A stretch of 64,000 nucleotides of DNA from Micrasema longulum (GCA_022494885.1 JAGVSM010005036.1:30183-94182); one strand, 5' to 3'. Positions 42,040 through 52,644 are shown, counted from the first letter of the stretch. Program-made: numbers and translations. The notes: generated by a model not told the origin, from the letters alone.

Positions 42040-42500
42040 TAAGGGAACATCGTGGAAATCATGCATGATTTATTTTCACATGCCCTTCAGTCCTTTATCA
42101 AATCCAAATAGCACAAATTAGGTCGTCTCATTTGCATGAAACAACCAGGAGTACATGACACACAGTGGGGTAGAACCAAATTATTCGGGTCTTTTGCGAG
42201 TAATAAAGGACTCTCCGGTCCGTTACACTCAAAATATACAGTGACGTAGGTACTCACCTCCTAGTACTTATGTGCTCCTTGTAGAGCGACACGCGGATTA
42301 TATCATAAATTCTTTTGACATGTTAATCCACTCGCTGAACGAACCTTCCTTGCCGAAGGCTCGCGATGCGATGTATACTTTGCAAAATATTTTGTAGGCA
42401 TGGTTAATACATATTTATAAACGCCTTTATCCACTTCCCTGCAAGCGCTGAAAGCCATCGCGTAATAATTCTTATCACAAACTTTGATATGAAAAATTTA
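42040..42500. other. Unique mixed-composition patch, possible regulatory DNA
   Basis: No repeat match and no long frame. It contains the 16-bp perfect palindrome AAATCATGCATGATTT (42056-42071), an octamer-like ATTTGCAT, TTAATCC, and AATAAAGG near clusters of G+C. Such sites are bound by POU and other homeodomain factors (general knowledge), but motif matches this short are expected by chance. Confidence 0.25.
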
Positions 42501-42504
42501 TGTG

Positions 42505-43500
42505 GTTACGTAATGGATAAGTAATGTTGTTACATGATATTTACATAATTTTGAAAAATTATATGCACAATTCTTATATTAACCAACGCACGTGTATTTT
42601 GCTAAGTTATTTTGTTTATTTATTTAAGTTTTTTTATTTATCTGTGTTTTTCTATTAGTTAGTTTTTTTTACTTATTTACGTTGTATTCACAGATATGGT
42701 AGTATCTTAACATAAATTTGATTGTTTTACATAAAAAACTTTTATATACTATTTGGAAGTGTTATAATAACAGTTTAGCTCTTAACGGTTTTAATGAAAT
42801 CGGAATTAAATTATTATTTATACATCATTCATCATCAATATCTGAAAATATATATTGTCAATTATATTTAATATTTTATTGCTATCTACTGTTTTGCACG
42901 AGTACAAAAAATACGAATTTCAATAACTCGTGCATATTAAACAAAACATGTTTTTAAAAATACAATTTAGCACGTAAAATTCCTAGTTTAGTAAAGCTAG
43001 GTATTACTTATGCAGCTTGAATCTGTGTTTTATACCGTGAGTATCGAAAAACATTATATGCCATGTAGATAAAAAATCAGCAAGCTTATTCTGTCACAAT
43101 TTTTTTTCGTATGTTCGTTCGTTCGTCATATATCCATCTCACTCTAACGCAATCAAAATCACATTTTCCTCTTGTTCCCTCCCATGCGATACAAAAAAAA
43201 TTACGAAACGAATTTGTTAAAAAAAAAGGCCACTGCATAGTAAAGCAAATAAAATAAATACACAAGCTGGTGTTTCAAGAAAATCTTTCCATTCAAGAAT
43301 ACAGCTAAACAAATGCGATAAGTTTTTTTTTTTTCTTTTTGTGTTTTTTTTATTATTTAAGACAAAAAAAGAAGAGCAATCTCGTTCTTGATACAATTCA
43401 TAAATATTAACATGCATACGTGTGAAGTGTATTTCTTTTTTTTCAGAACGATAAAACACGTCTTAAAAATCTTGTGATAAGTAAAGTTAAATTGCGCTCA
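42505..43500. other. No recognised feature
   Basis: AT-rich, with poly-T runs at 43320-43345. The 79- and 80-codon frames here are low-complexity and unassigned. Confidence 0.4.
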
Positions 43501-43504
43501 CATA

Positions 43505-43960
43505 TTAGTAGGGAGAGCACTGTAGAGACTTTCTGACGAGTGATTTATGTTTGCAGACAAATTCTTACTCCTCGGAGGAAAATCTTAAATATTTTTACGG
43601 CGAACAAAATGATAGACTGCGGTAGATTTATGGGCCCTATCGCATTTAATAAGTCGCTTTTCAGCGTCACGGAAAAGAATTTTCCCGAAGAAAAAACAGG
43701 GAATTGTGTTTTTTTATTTGTCGTGGAAGACACGTGATAAAATGGATGGTTTGCATTTTATTATGGTAATAAAAACAGTCAGGGTTTTTGTTGACAAATC
43801 ACGCACGGCTGTGTAGGAGCGCCTCGCATCGGGGCCTAATTAAAATTTCAAAACGTCTTATTCTATAAAATGAGGTGACGTTTGTGGAGATTTATGGCGA
43901 ACGCGGAGAAAAATGGCGAACTAACATGCCGTTCATAACATTTTTCATGACACACTTCGT
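43505..43960. other. Unique mixed-composition patch, possible conserved DNA
   Basis: Open on both strands for about 60 codons (43540-43737), without a family motif. It contains TTATGTTTGCAG, GGGGCCTAATTAAAAT and GGTGACGTTTGTGG. No repeat copies were seen in the window. It may be an exon, an enhancer or neither. Confidence 0.25.
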
Positions 43961-43964
43961 ATCA

Positions 43965-44630
43965 TTCCACATGACGCATGATCCTTTGTTTCAAGCAAGT
44001 TTAAACATTCATACATCTCTTAAATACTTCAGGGTTTTTTACTACATCAAATCATTATCTTCTTCTTCATCGTCTGACTCGTATCTGAGCATGGTCTTCA
44101 GATATATCAAATTTTAAGATACTGGGCTAAGTTAAAGTCAGTGTTTAAAAAAAAAAAATCTAATAATTCCTTTATTTCGTCGGTTCATTTTGTAAAAGAT
44201 CGTTCTTTTGCTCGTTTACTTCCCAACTGTTCTTGTTACTACCAGTTTTTCTAAAAAATTTGTTCTTTCTTGCAATGTATCCGAAATAAAATAAAATCGT
44301 TTTTTGCAAGTCGTGTAGAGTGTGGAAATTTAATAGTTCTTATAGAAAAGTGAGGTGAGAGCTATTTTTTTTTTCTGTGTTCATGTTTCATACAATGTAA
44401 ACATCAGAAGTGAGATTATCATTATATTTCTCACCTAATGATTTATAGGGCACTGATTTCATTTACTTATAGTTGTATATAATAATTATTTATTACCTGA
44501 AGACACGATTTCAGTACTCTGAACGATCGCGCTAGAAAATGCGAACATTTCATAGAGGAGAGAGATTTAGCAAAGCAAATATTAAAAGCCAACTTGGTGG
44601 GAACCAAACCCTAAATTAAAAAGTGACCAA
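43965..44630. other. No recognised feature
   Basis: AT-rich with a short (TTC)n at 44061. No coding or repeat signal. Confidence 0.4.
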
Positions 44631-44631
44631 C

Positions 44632-44775
44632 CAACTGTGATGTTAAAATCCTCGCCAAGCGTACGGGGTTTCTGGATTTGATTCAAAATGAGAACAATAA
44701 TTAAAATTAGGTTATTTATCAAAATTAAACGACGTTCTGTATTGTTGTAATTTCACAACTGAAATTGGCTACTTT
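44632..44775 (+). mobile_element. Very worn SINE family B
   Basis: GTTAAAATCCTCGCCAAGCG, GGGTTTCTGGATTTGATTCA, AAATGAGAACAATAATTAAA and TTGTAATTTCACAACTG follow the order box A, box B, ATGTAATTCACCAC of family B, with heavy divergence. Confidence 0.3.
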
Positions 44776-44779
44776 ATCG

Positions 44780-46070
44780 CGCAAATAAGAATGTAGTATT
44801 TTGAGAACGATTAATATTATGTTTGTGAATAAGTAAACATTTTGCAATTAAATGCGTTGTTAATCATAAATCTGCGTATTTTTAAAAATAATATTTAAAT
44901 AAATAATTCCACTCAATCGATACTCTGACGAATAATCCTTGCAATGGCGCCAGTTTAACACGCCTTATATGCACAAAATTGGATAAATCTTTCAAATTAC
45001 TCCTAAAGCTACCTTTTAATGCAATAACCAAAAACCCAAAGCTTAAAAATACCCTTGCACTACGTCAAAATGCCAATCCAATTCAATATTTCTAAATAAA
45101 TTAAGAACTAATTGGAATCCCCTTTTGCATATTTCCTTCAGATGCACTTACGTAATATTCAAACAACAAAAGATGTAGAACTTTTCATGATATCAGAAAA
45201 GTAAAACGACCATGAACAAAAATGTTTATATTAATGAAAAATAGTTTTATACATCAATGTTTTTATTTGGATTTATTGTACGGTGCCTTCATTTTGCTAT
45301 TGTGTTAGAATGTTGTGCGGTAACAAGAGGCTCAAGTGTAAAAAAATGAGCCCTTGATGTAGTCTGGGCATTGCACAAACAGTATAGGGGAGAGTGAGGG
45401 TTCTTTGTAATGAAAAATTCTGCATCAAATAACTCGCTTGAGGAGAACGGGGCCAACCAGAGCACTGGAGAACGCTTCTTATCTGAAGAAAAATTCAAAC
45501 AGTGTAAAATTTCATTACATAACAATGGCTTGGATCTTGGATATCCTCGGATATCACAACATCAACCTTATTTGTTTTTGAACAATATAAGCTACTTAAA
45601 ATACTTTTTAGGTGTAATTTTAATAAATTACTTGAATTTGGTCGACCATTTTTATGTGCAACAAAATTGTAATGAGAATAAAAATCATAAATAATATTAT
45701 ATTCAAAGTCGTTTAGTAGAAAAAAGTTATGTTTTTATAATATCAGTAATCACAAAAGTTACATTCATGAAATAAAGAAGCATATTTATACTTTTTGACC
45801 CTAAAATACAAATAGATATTCTTAAAATATATAACAGCAATAAGAAAACATAGAACCAAATTGTATAAAAAAAAATGTTTTTGTATTTCCAAATATAAAA
45901 AGAAACCTTTTCATTATTGAATAAATATTAAAATATACATAATTTTTTTTTTTTTAATCCTGTAGTTGGTTAACTAAAACCTTTGTGGATACGGCGACGC
46001 CTAGGTTTATTTTTATTTTTTATAATTTTCTTTAATTTCACTCCCCAGGGAGTCATTAAGATTGACTTTT
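44780..46070. other. No recognised feature; 94-codon frame unassigned
   Basis: The plus-strand frame 45410-45694 opens MKNSASNNSLEENGANQ then FLSEEKFKQCKI and loses protein-like composition after about 45 codons. No family was recognised. The remainder is AT-rich. Confidence 0.3.
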
Positions 46071-46072
46071 AT

Positions 46073-46255
46073 TACAACAGACAGAAAAAACATTTTTGAG
46101 AAGGAAAAAAGATTAAACGTTTATAGAGCTTATGCCTTAAGTACTCATTTAAGATGCTATGTAAGTATGTTACATTTATCGTGACTTTCTCAAGACTCTC
46201 AAACTCCCTTTTTTTATATGTTTTCCCTCTCCATTGCAATAAATAAATTAATATC
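46073..46255. mobile_element. MITE family M, short complete copy
   Basis: The left end is CAACAGACAGAAAAAACATT then TTGAGAAGG, and the right end ATGTTTTCCCTCTCCATTGC, with a shortened centre (ATAGAGCTTATGCC). The copy has both ends but little interior. Confidence 0.5.
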
Positions 46256-47140
46256 TCTTGTATTGAAGCATAAAAATGTACTGTTCTAGTGTTGTAATTT
46301 TGTCTTGATACTTCGTGGACCATTTATCAATTTGCTAACTTGCTTTTAGCATAAACACAGGTTTACGGTAGAGAAATGAAAGAGAAAAAAAACATGAAAA
46401 ATGTGTTGATTTAAATTTTATTTTTAACATCTCATTTCGTATCTTTTGCACTGACTGAAACAAATATCTTATTAATTATTTATGGCATGTCTCATATTAA
46501 ATGATTCTCAAATGAATTATTATTTAAAAACAGTTTAGTGTGAAATTTGGCATAATCATTAAATGAATCACGCCATTTACATTGTTAGAAAAAACACAAT
46601 CACTGTGATGTTATCACCTAAAATATCACAAATGAAACACTACCCACTCAATTATTAATAAAAGCATGCAACCAATGAAAACAGTATTAATTAGTGTTTT
46701 TTTACGATCGAGAACATTTTACAGTTTTATTTCGACTTATCACCCTCGCGTTCACGCACCCCCGTCTCCCCTCCAGAGAGATTGATCCCGCACATGTTGA
46801 TATCCACTTTAACCTATTAAATACCAGGCCAAATTCAGTAAACATAAAAAACTTAAAGTGATTGCTTATTTATTTTTAGAGAATAACAGCTATTAAAAAA
46901 ACATATTTACAAATCAAACAAAATTATAAGGGAATTATAGTATTCTACATAATCTTAAATACAGTGTCCAAAAAAGCATACTTGAGAAAGGCCACTCTAT
47001 CACCGGTCACCCTACTAATCGCTAACAATAAAAGTAACTAGGGATATCACTCATAATTAAATAAAAATGCTCGAAAACCGAAATATAGTTTGTTGAATAC
47101 CTGCCATAAAGCAGAAAACTATTCATTTACTTAAATATTA
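46256..47140. other. No recognised feature
   Basis: AT-rich except 46735-46800, a C-rich patch (CACCCTCGCGTTCACGCACC, CCCGTCTCCCCTCCAG) without repeat match or frame. Confidence 0.35.
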
Positions 47141-47142
47141 TT

Positions 47143-47430
47143 TTAACATACTACAACAGAGATGAAGAACATTTAAGAGAAGGTTATATAGAAGTCTAGG
47201 CATCTACAGGGCTTATGATCTGTCAATGGCTGGTTTAAGTGGCCACTTTACACACTGTGTAACATTCACCATTCTGCCTATATTTGAACATCTATATTCC
47301 TTCAATTCTTTCATCTGTTGATGTTTGTGAAGTTAAAGAGCTGAAACCTTTATTTATGCGGGTGAGATTCATCTAATTGAATTATTTCACCACATACTAG
47401 GCAACGCACTGAAAATATTATTTTTTCAAT
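47143..47430 (+). mobile_element. MITE family M, left end and interior
   Basis: CTACAACAGAGATGAAGAAC, GAAGTCTAGGCATCTACAGG, TGGCTGGTTTAAGTGGCC, ACTTTACACACTGTGTAAC, then GTGAAGTTAAAGAGCTG and GGGTGAGATTCATC. The right terminal repeat is not adjacent. Confidence 0.7.
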
Positions 47431-47534
47431 TTCTATACTTCTTCATGGACCAGGTAATTTATCAACAATATTTTGAGTTTGTCCAAATTTTTGTAGACAA
47501 GGACTGGATTCAACTCCCTGGGAAGCTGTTTATA

Positions 47535-47630
47535 TTAACATACTACAACAGAGATGAAGAACATTTAAGAGAAGGTAATATAGAAATCTAGGCATCTACA
47601 GGGCTTATGATCTGTCAATGGCTGGTTTAA
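47535..47630 (+). repeat. Local duplicate of the MITE left end
   Basis: The 96 bp match 47143-47238 with only two differences, while other family M copies are far more divergent. The duplicate stops abruptly after GGCTGGTTTAA and is followed by ATATTATT, the same bases that lie just before the first copy (AAATATTATTT), so it looks like a segmental duplication, not a second insertion. Confidence 0.8.
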
Positions 47631-47654
47631 ATATTATTGAAATATTTTTGTAAA

Positions 47655-48015
47655 AATGCTTATTGAATACAGATGTAAGTGTGAAATAGAACCAAAACCC
47701 TGGACGAGCATTTTTGATTCTATGACTACTCTCAGGTGAAAATCCTGAAAAATAAAATCAAGTGGCGATAAGTCCGCCTCGTTTTGTAGGGTTTTGCGTA
47801 TTCGTCTACCATTTTTGCTGTTGATTCTTGCCAAGTCGGAGGTGGAATATTGGTTTTGGAGGTGGTTCTGCACTTTAGTATTTCAACGGTCCTACCTGAA
47901 GCGAAAGACTGATCAACTTATCTTCCACGTAATAAAAATTATCTCAAGACGCTGATATTAGAATACCAATACAGAGCCTTATGCGCCACTTGATGCGGTT
48001 AGAGAAATGATGATG
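47655..48015 (+). mobile_element. Composite SINE, family D
   Basis: The D leader (CCTGGACGAGCATTTTTGAT, TCTATGACTACTCTCAGGTG, GATAAGTCCGCCTCGTTTTG) is followed by a worn tRNA-like head, then GGTCCTACCTGAAGCGAAAG, ACTGATCAACTTATC and a final AGAAATGATGATGAA. Confidence 0.65.
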
Positions 48016-48018
48016 AAT

Positions 48019-48290
48019 CCTTCTTTCTTTCTTTCTTCTTTCTTTTTTTAATTTTTTTTTTCTCTCTTACTATTATATATGTAATAGTATATATATCTGT
48101 GTGGATTTAAATGTAAATATGTAATATTTTACATGTGTTATAATATATTTTTAGACACTATAAGTATAATATATCAAATCATGTAAATGGATGCCTCGAC
48201 ACGGGTTGTGCCCAGTGAGGTATTCATATTTTTTTTTAAAGTTTTAAGTAAAACGTGAAATAATAAATAAATAAATAAACAATGTTTTTT
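48019..48290 (+). mobile_element. LINE 3' tail preceded by a (CTTT)n microsatellite
   Basis: 48019-48060 is CTTTCTTTCTTTCTT-type simple sequence. Around 48196-48222 GCCTCGACACGGGTTGTGCC then CAGTGAGG folds as CCT-bulge-CAC-GGG / CCC-GTG-AGG, like the LINE tails at 1187, 21811 and 26935. An (AATA)n tail ends the segment (48260-48282). Confidence 0.5.
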
Positions 48291-48324
48291 TTATTTTGTA
48301 ATTAATAACATCTGTTATCTCTGT

Positions 48325-48607
48325 GTCCAGGCTAATGAAGAATACAGTTATCTGTGTGAAATAGAATCAGAGCCCTGGGTACGTGATTTTGATCTGAGAT
48401 AAGTCTGCCTAGTTTTTTATTGGTTGACGCGTTCGACTACTATTCTTGAGGTCCTGGGCTTAATTTAGCAGGGTATTGCGATCAAAACATCGGAAAAGTG
48501 TACGAGCAACACAAGGCGTAATGGCCCAGAAACTTTATTGCGTGCGATGCTTTGGTGGTAACTATTATTGGGTCTTTTGGCCTGTTAAAATAGTGGCGTA
48601 AAAAAAA
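48325..48607 (+). mobile_element. Chimeric SINE (D leader and head, B-like tail)
   Basis: The first half is family D: TGTCCAGGCTAATGAAGAAT, GAGCCCTGGGTACG, GATAAGTCTGCCTAG, GACGCGTTCGACTACTATTC, GAGGTCCTGGGCTTAA. The second half is not the D core but ends like family B: TTATTGGGTCTTTTGGCCTG, TTAAAATAGTGGCG and an A run. The two families appear joined in one copy. Confidence 0.45.
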
Positions 48608-48609
48608 CC

Positions 48610-49420
48610 TGGTCGTGAAAGGGTTATTATAAATCTAGTGAATAGTACTGGGGTGCGTGCCGCCACTGGAAAGATCTGATAAGGGAATTACTTCTTTAGT
48701 TTTCGCTAGAGTTGCTTTATTGTAAAAACCTTTCGTTTTAACACTCGGAATTCCGCGTGACGTGCGTATTTCGTCTACTATACTAAGGTGGGAGAATGAT
48801 CGATTTGATAAGGTATTATTGTGAGTTTAATATTATTTCGCCATGGCATATAAACAAGGATTATTGTAATGCCGACAGCAATATTATGCATACGTCGTTT
48901 GATCAAAAAATATGTAGGGTTTGATGCATGTGGAATGCATGGGAGCAACCCAGGGACGGTTGACAGAAGAGAACGATGTCGTGTGTATGGATGTAAGAGT
49001 ATTTAAGTAAAGTCACCGTGTAGATGTTTGACGTGAAATCATTGAGCACTGAACTGAACTAGATGTAGGAATTCACTGTGACTGACCGAACTACATATTT
49101 TAACTGAGGATGTGATCACTTATATATTGTCCAGTGTTCATTTTACGTCCTGATGAGATTTTCGGGTCGTGTACTAATTCCGTGTTTCTCAGCGATTTTA
49201 CGTTTGCTCGTATCAGCAATTTATTAATAGTCAATTGATTTTTCAAGAATTAATTGTTTACATACAGGCAATGTGTGATTTCGTTTCTGCACTGTCTTTA
49301 ATACGATAGAAGGTCAACTGAGTCTCACGAATATACCAAATTTTATTTGATTAATCAACTGAACCTAGTTACACGGTAACGAAATTACATGGCACAAAAA
49401 TGAATTTAAAGAAAAATATA
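48610..49420. other. No recognised feature
   Basis: Mixed composition (for example 48650-48780 and 48950-49090) but no frame above 60 codons and no repeat match noticed. Probably a non-coding part of the LINE that ends at 49697 or unique DNA. Confidence 0.3.
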
Positions 49421-49430
49421 TTTTGAATTC

Positions 49431-49697
49431 ATGAAGGAATATCTGCATCGCTTTGGGCTGCGAGACGATAATTGCTGTCCATGTGATAGCATCACTGAGA
49501 AGACCGTAGAACATCTTCTAATATACTGTTCAATATTCGATAGGCCGAAATGGGAGCTTGAATGCAAAGTAAACACTCGGATCGCTGCGACTAATAACCT
49601 AACTGAGCTTCTGAACTGTAATGATACACGAAGAGATCCTGTTCGATTCATTACAGCGACGATCAAGCAGGCTAAGTTATTTAATGGTGGTATCTAG
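49431..49697 (+). pseudogene. LINE ORF2 C-terminal zinc-finger region (copy 1)
   Basis: The 88-codon frame reads MKEYLHRFGLRDDNCCPCDS, then ITEKTVEHLLIYCSIFDRPK. C-x-C-x9-H-x4-C with the preceding (Y)LxRFGLxDDxxCPC is the C-terminal cysteine/histidine motif of non-LTR retrotransposons of the R1/LOA/I/Jockey groups, where it helps bind the target or RNA. An acidic-basic tail follows (NCNDTRRDPVRFITATIK) to a stop at 49697. RT and RNase H parts upstream are not readable. The frame itself is intact, so this copy is relatively young or under little wear. Confidence 0.7.
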
Positions 49698-49699
49698 CT

Positions 49700-50090
49700 G
49701 CTTTTGTTTTTTGTGTCCAACTTTTACGAGTTTTGAAAATTTTTATTATTAGTTTATTTAATATTTCTAGAATCGTTTGGTTTATTCTGATTCTGCTTTT
49801 ATTTTTATTATTTTTATCAGCGGTGAAAATTTTTAAAGTCAACTGAATATAGCCTAAAGATAAATATATTCGATTAAACCTTGCATATAACAATAGCAAG
49901 GTACAAATAATTTGCAACTAAAAATTTTAAAAACAAAAATGTTTTTTTTATATTTGATTTCTCATGTATTTTTTAAAAGCGTTTTTGTTATATTTAGAAA
50001 ATATGTTTTTTTTTATATATATTTTGACCCCTGTATTTAGTAGCCTTACGTGTCATGTACAAGGCTAAGGTACTCGGAAAAAGTCGTTTT
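49700..50090. other. No recognised feature
   Basis: AT-rich spacer between two LINE C-terminal pieces of opposite orientation. Probably holds their 3' untranslated sequence. Confidence 0.3.
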
Positions 50091-50094
50091 TGTT

Positions 50095-50470
50095 TGTCTT
50101 GAAAATGGGATGTTCGATCACTGATTTTGGTTTATTACCTTTATGAGTCCAATCACCATTATTGAAAAGTTCAAGAACAATAGCGCGCAATAACTACTTT
50201 TAACTACAGTGTGGATATCTGTTAAGAATATTCCATCTTTCCTGCATTCTGATTCAAGATTATGGCGTTGTTAACTGAAAAATGGGCACTGAAATAACAG
50301 ATGTTCGATACTCTGTGAAAAAATATCATCGCATGGACAATAGTCATCATTCCTTAATTTAAACCTGTATATATAACTTCTCATAGCTCTGTGTCCGGTA
50401 AAAATTTGGGTCGTTTTGAAAGTACTTTGGTGATGATGATGGAAGTTTGCTGCATCAGCCAGCGTTGGGA
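50095..50470 (-). pseudogene. LINE ORF2 C-terminal zinc-finger region (copy 2)
   Basis: The minus strand reads TGHRAMRSYIYRFKLRNDD, then YCPCDDIFSQSIEHLLFQCP and FFS with a stop in the next position. TGHxxxRxYxxRFxLRxDDxCPC..EHLLxxCPxF has the same C-x-C-x9-H-x4-C spacing as the 49.4-kb copy, and adds the upstream TGH motif that follows RNase H in these LINEs. An in-frame stop follows. The two copies are in opposite orientation and only about 0.4 kb apart. Confidence 0.7.
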
Positions 50471-50524
50471 AAAATATTTTAAATACATTAAGTAAATATG
50501 GTTATATTGAATGTAAAAATTTTA

Positions 50525-50640
50525 TACGTATATTCGTCACAACTCAACACAGAACTTTGGTTCCATGGAGTTGGGGTTTGTGTCACAATAAATGTTAAAT
50601 GAATATATTGTGAATAAATAAATAAAAATAAAAAAACAGG
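50525..50640 (+). mobile_element. LINE 3' tail, family X (copy 3)
   Basis: CACAACTCAACACAGAACTT then TGGTTCCATGGAGTTGGGG: outer stem CAACTC/GAGTTG (50540-50545 with 50568-50573) and inner stem GAAC/GTTC (50552-50555 with 50560-50563), followed by (AATA)n. Confidence 0.65.
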
Positions 50641-50766
50641 AATAGAAATAAAAATAGAAATATTATACTTTTTACTTTTGAAATACCTTACATCTATTAT
50701 ATTCTTTGAAATGGGTGTCAGCGCTATACAAGTTTCTGACGTCATTGCGACATGTGAAGATTTATT

Positions 50767-51153
50767 TTGACGGATCTTTGTGCATTACTTCTCGCCCTCC
50801 AAGCCCAAGTCCTTAAAGAGCCTGGGTTTTGTGTGGAGGGCAAAAGTTGTCATTTGGCTAAATCTACCCATCAATGCCCAGATCTATTAAGTACCGGGCT
50901 ATTGGGTAGGGAGCGAGCTCTTGAACATCCTCAGGTTAAACTGGTCCCTCGAGGATGCGGCTTATGTTATGATATAAAATACAAAACATCAAAATTGCAT
51001 GGAATGTGTATAGCTGTTTCCACATCCGCACTGCAGAACCCACATCTAAAAGTTTCTGGAAGGTTCGTTCTAGAATTCCCTATGTTGTTATTTGACTTTC
51101 TTAAGTTCAGTGGTATGCGCAAGGGAGGGGTGATAGCGAATAATGTTTGTTAA
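50767..51153 (+). CDS. Unrecognised 128-codon open frame (weak candidate)
   Basis: An ATG-started frame opening MTDLCALLLALQAQVLKEPG, with a Cys/His-containing middle (GCGLCYDIKYKTSKLHGMC) and a C-terminal hydrophobic stretch (FVLEFPMLLFDFLKF). It is longer than chance frames in the flanking AT-rich DNA and is in a GC-richer block. C-x-x-C..H-x-x-C could bind zinc, but no known domain was recognised. It lies just after a LINE 3' tail, so it may be a piece of another LINE or a gene carried along by one. A chance frame in richer-GC DNA remains possible. Confidence 0.25.
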   Translation: MTDLCALLLALQAQVLKEPGFCVEGKSCHLAKSTHQCPDLLSTGLLGRERALEHPQVKLVPRGCGLCYDIKYKTSKLHGMCIAVSTSALQNPHLKVSGRFVLEFPMLLFDFLKFSGMRKGGVIANNVC

Positions 51154-51209
51154 AAGAATTTCGTTGTGATTTTATATTTTTTAATGTAGTTACGGTTTGA
51201 AAATTTTGC

Positions 51210-51373
51210 CGGCCTTCGTGGTGTAGTAGTCAAGACGCTTTACTCACACTCGGAAGGTTCCGGGTTTGATTCTCGGTGAGAACAAAAAAAAAAAAAAACC
51301 TCAAGCCTGGGTGTTTCGTGATGTAATTCACCACCGTTATTGGGCCTCCTGGCCTGTTGTGCTGAAAAAAAAA
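51210..51373 (+). mobile_element. tRNA-derived SINE, family B
   Basis: GGCCTTCGTGGTGTAGTAGT, CAAGACGCTTTACTCACACT, box B GGTTTGATTCT in a paired T-arm, then CAAGCCTGGGTGTTTCGTG, ATGTAATTCACCACCGTTAT, TGGGCCTCCTGGCCTGTTGT and an A run. Close to 18934-19104. Confidence 0.8.
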
Positions 51374-51374
51374 C

Positions 51375-52185
51375 GTAGCACACGGTTTTATTTTTTTAAA
51401 CCCCAAAATGCCTTTTATGCAAACAAACGTATACAAACATTCTTTTTATTTTATGATTTTTTTACTCGGTACTGCTTGCAACTTATTTCTTGTGTAAAAA
51501 GAGATTCCTGTGTATTTCAAAAATAATTTATTTATTCCTCAAAATTACACGTATTTTTTTAAAGTTATTATAAATTTCATATTAATTAAAACAAAGATTG
51601 CGACATTAAAAAAATATCAATAATATAAAGTAAAGATGATCTAATATACCTGTTTACTAATATAAAAAATATATATAAATTCTATACCGAATAGGTACAT
51701 ATTTTCTGTTACTGATAATCGCGCTTTTAATAAGTGCTCACACTTAAACTACGTGTATCATAAAACACCGCACTTTAAAAAAATTAAGTCTATCGTTCAC
51801 AATAGGACTGAAAAAAGCACCTGACACCTCCATATATATTCACAGAAACAGAATTTCTACTGTCAGAATATTTCTGATTTGGATTGAAGTAGGCGGAGAG
51901 CTTTCGTACTAAATAAGGGGTGTGTAACATTTTTAATACGTGCATTTAAAAATATTTGTGTTGATCGTCAAAAAAATATTTTTAATCATAAATGCTTTGT
52001 AATTTATCCCTTCAGAATTTTAAAATAATGTCAATTTTATTAATGTATTTTTTTATAGATCCGAATTTCTTCGTTCACTGGGAACAGGCTGGTTGCCGGG
52101 CGCGCATTATCAATATTTATATTTACTTTTGGAAAAAGATATTAACGGTGACAGTAATCGATGTTCGACTATTTTATCGATTTTT
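51375..52185. other. No recognised feature
   Basis: AT-rich. Short frames overlapping the B SINE are not genes. The last part may belong to the LINE that begins to be readable at 52190. Confidence 0.35.
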
Positions 52186-52189
52186 AAGA

Positions 52190-52640
52190 AAAATGGGCTG
52201 GAGGTTGGGCTTATCCAGAGACCAATATACGTATAATGAGTTAGAAACTAGCTTAAATATATCTTCTCTATAAGGCCGTCGAAATAAATCCGACCTTCTA
52301 GTCCTATTTAAAATTCTCAACTTACTCTTTGATGCGCCTGAACTACTGAACTCAATAAAATTAAATATCCCAACTAGAAACCTCGGACAAAACTTACTCT
52401 TTCGTACCGATAACCATAGAATTAACTATGGTTTTCATTCCCCTATGCTTAGAGTTCTTAGGTCTGCCAACAAACATACCAGTCTTGATTTCTATAATAA
52501 CAAGTTGTCTTCTTTCAAAAGATCACTGAATCAAATTCAATTAAAAACACCTCTCTCCCACTTCCACTTCCACCAAGTCTACTATATACCATTGTGTCTT
52601 TCTGCTTTCCTTTACAATAATTTTCTATGCATAAATTAAC
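52190..52640 (+). pseudogene. LINE reverse transcriptase C-terminal region
   Basis: The frame reads YTYNELETSLNISSL, in-frame TAA at 52272-52274, then GRRNKSDLLVLFKILNLLFD, LNIPTRNLGQNLLFRTDNHR, INYGFHSPMLRVLRSANKH, LDFYNNKLSSFKRSLNQI to a stop at 52639. Y-x-x-L-x-x-L-x-x-x-SL-x-x-RR-x-x-x-D followed by R-xx-YGxxSPxxRxxxxxN and LDF(F)..S-FKR is the standard end of Jockey/CR1/R1-type reverse transcriptases. A single stop separates two otherwise open parts, so wear is moderate. Confidence 0.7.
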
Positions 52641-52644
52641 AATG

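Noticed and set aside
43545..43737. Two overlapping open frames on opposite strands as a gene pair
   Set aside because: Neither has a recognisable motif, and overlapping frames in mixed-composition DNA occur by chance; kept only as a possible conserved patch.
48019..48060. CRISPR-like or regulatory (CTTT)n array
   Set aside because: It is plain microsatellite sequence with no spacers.
51266..51526. 86-codon frame as a gene
   Set aside because: It lies within the family B SINE and its A-rich tail.
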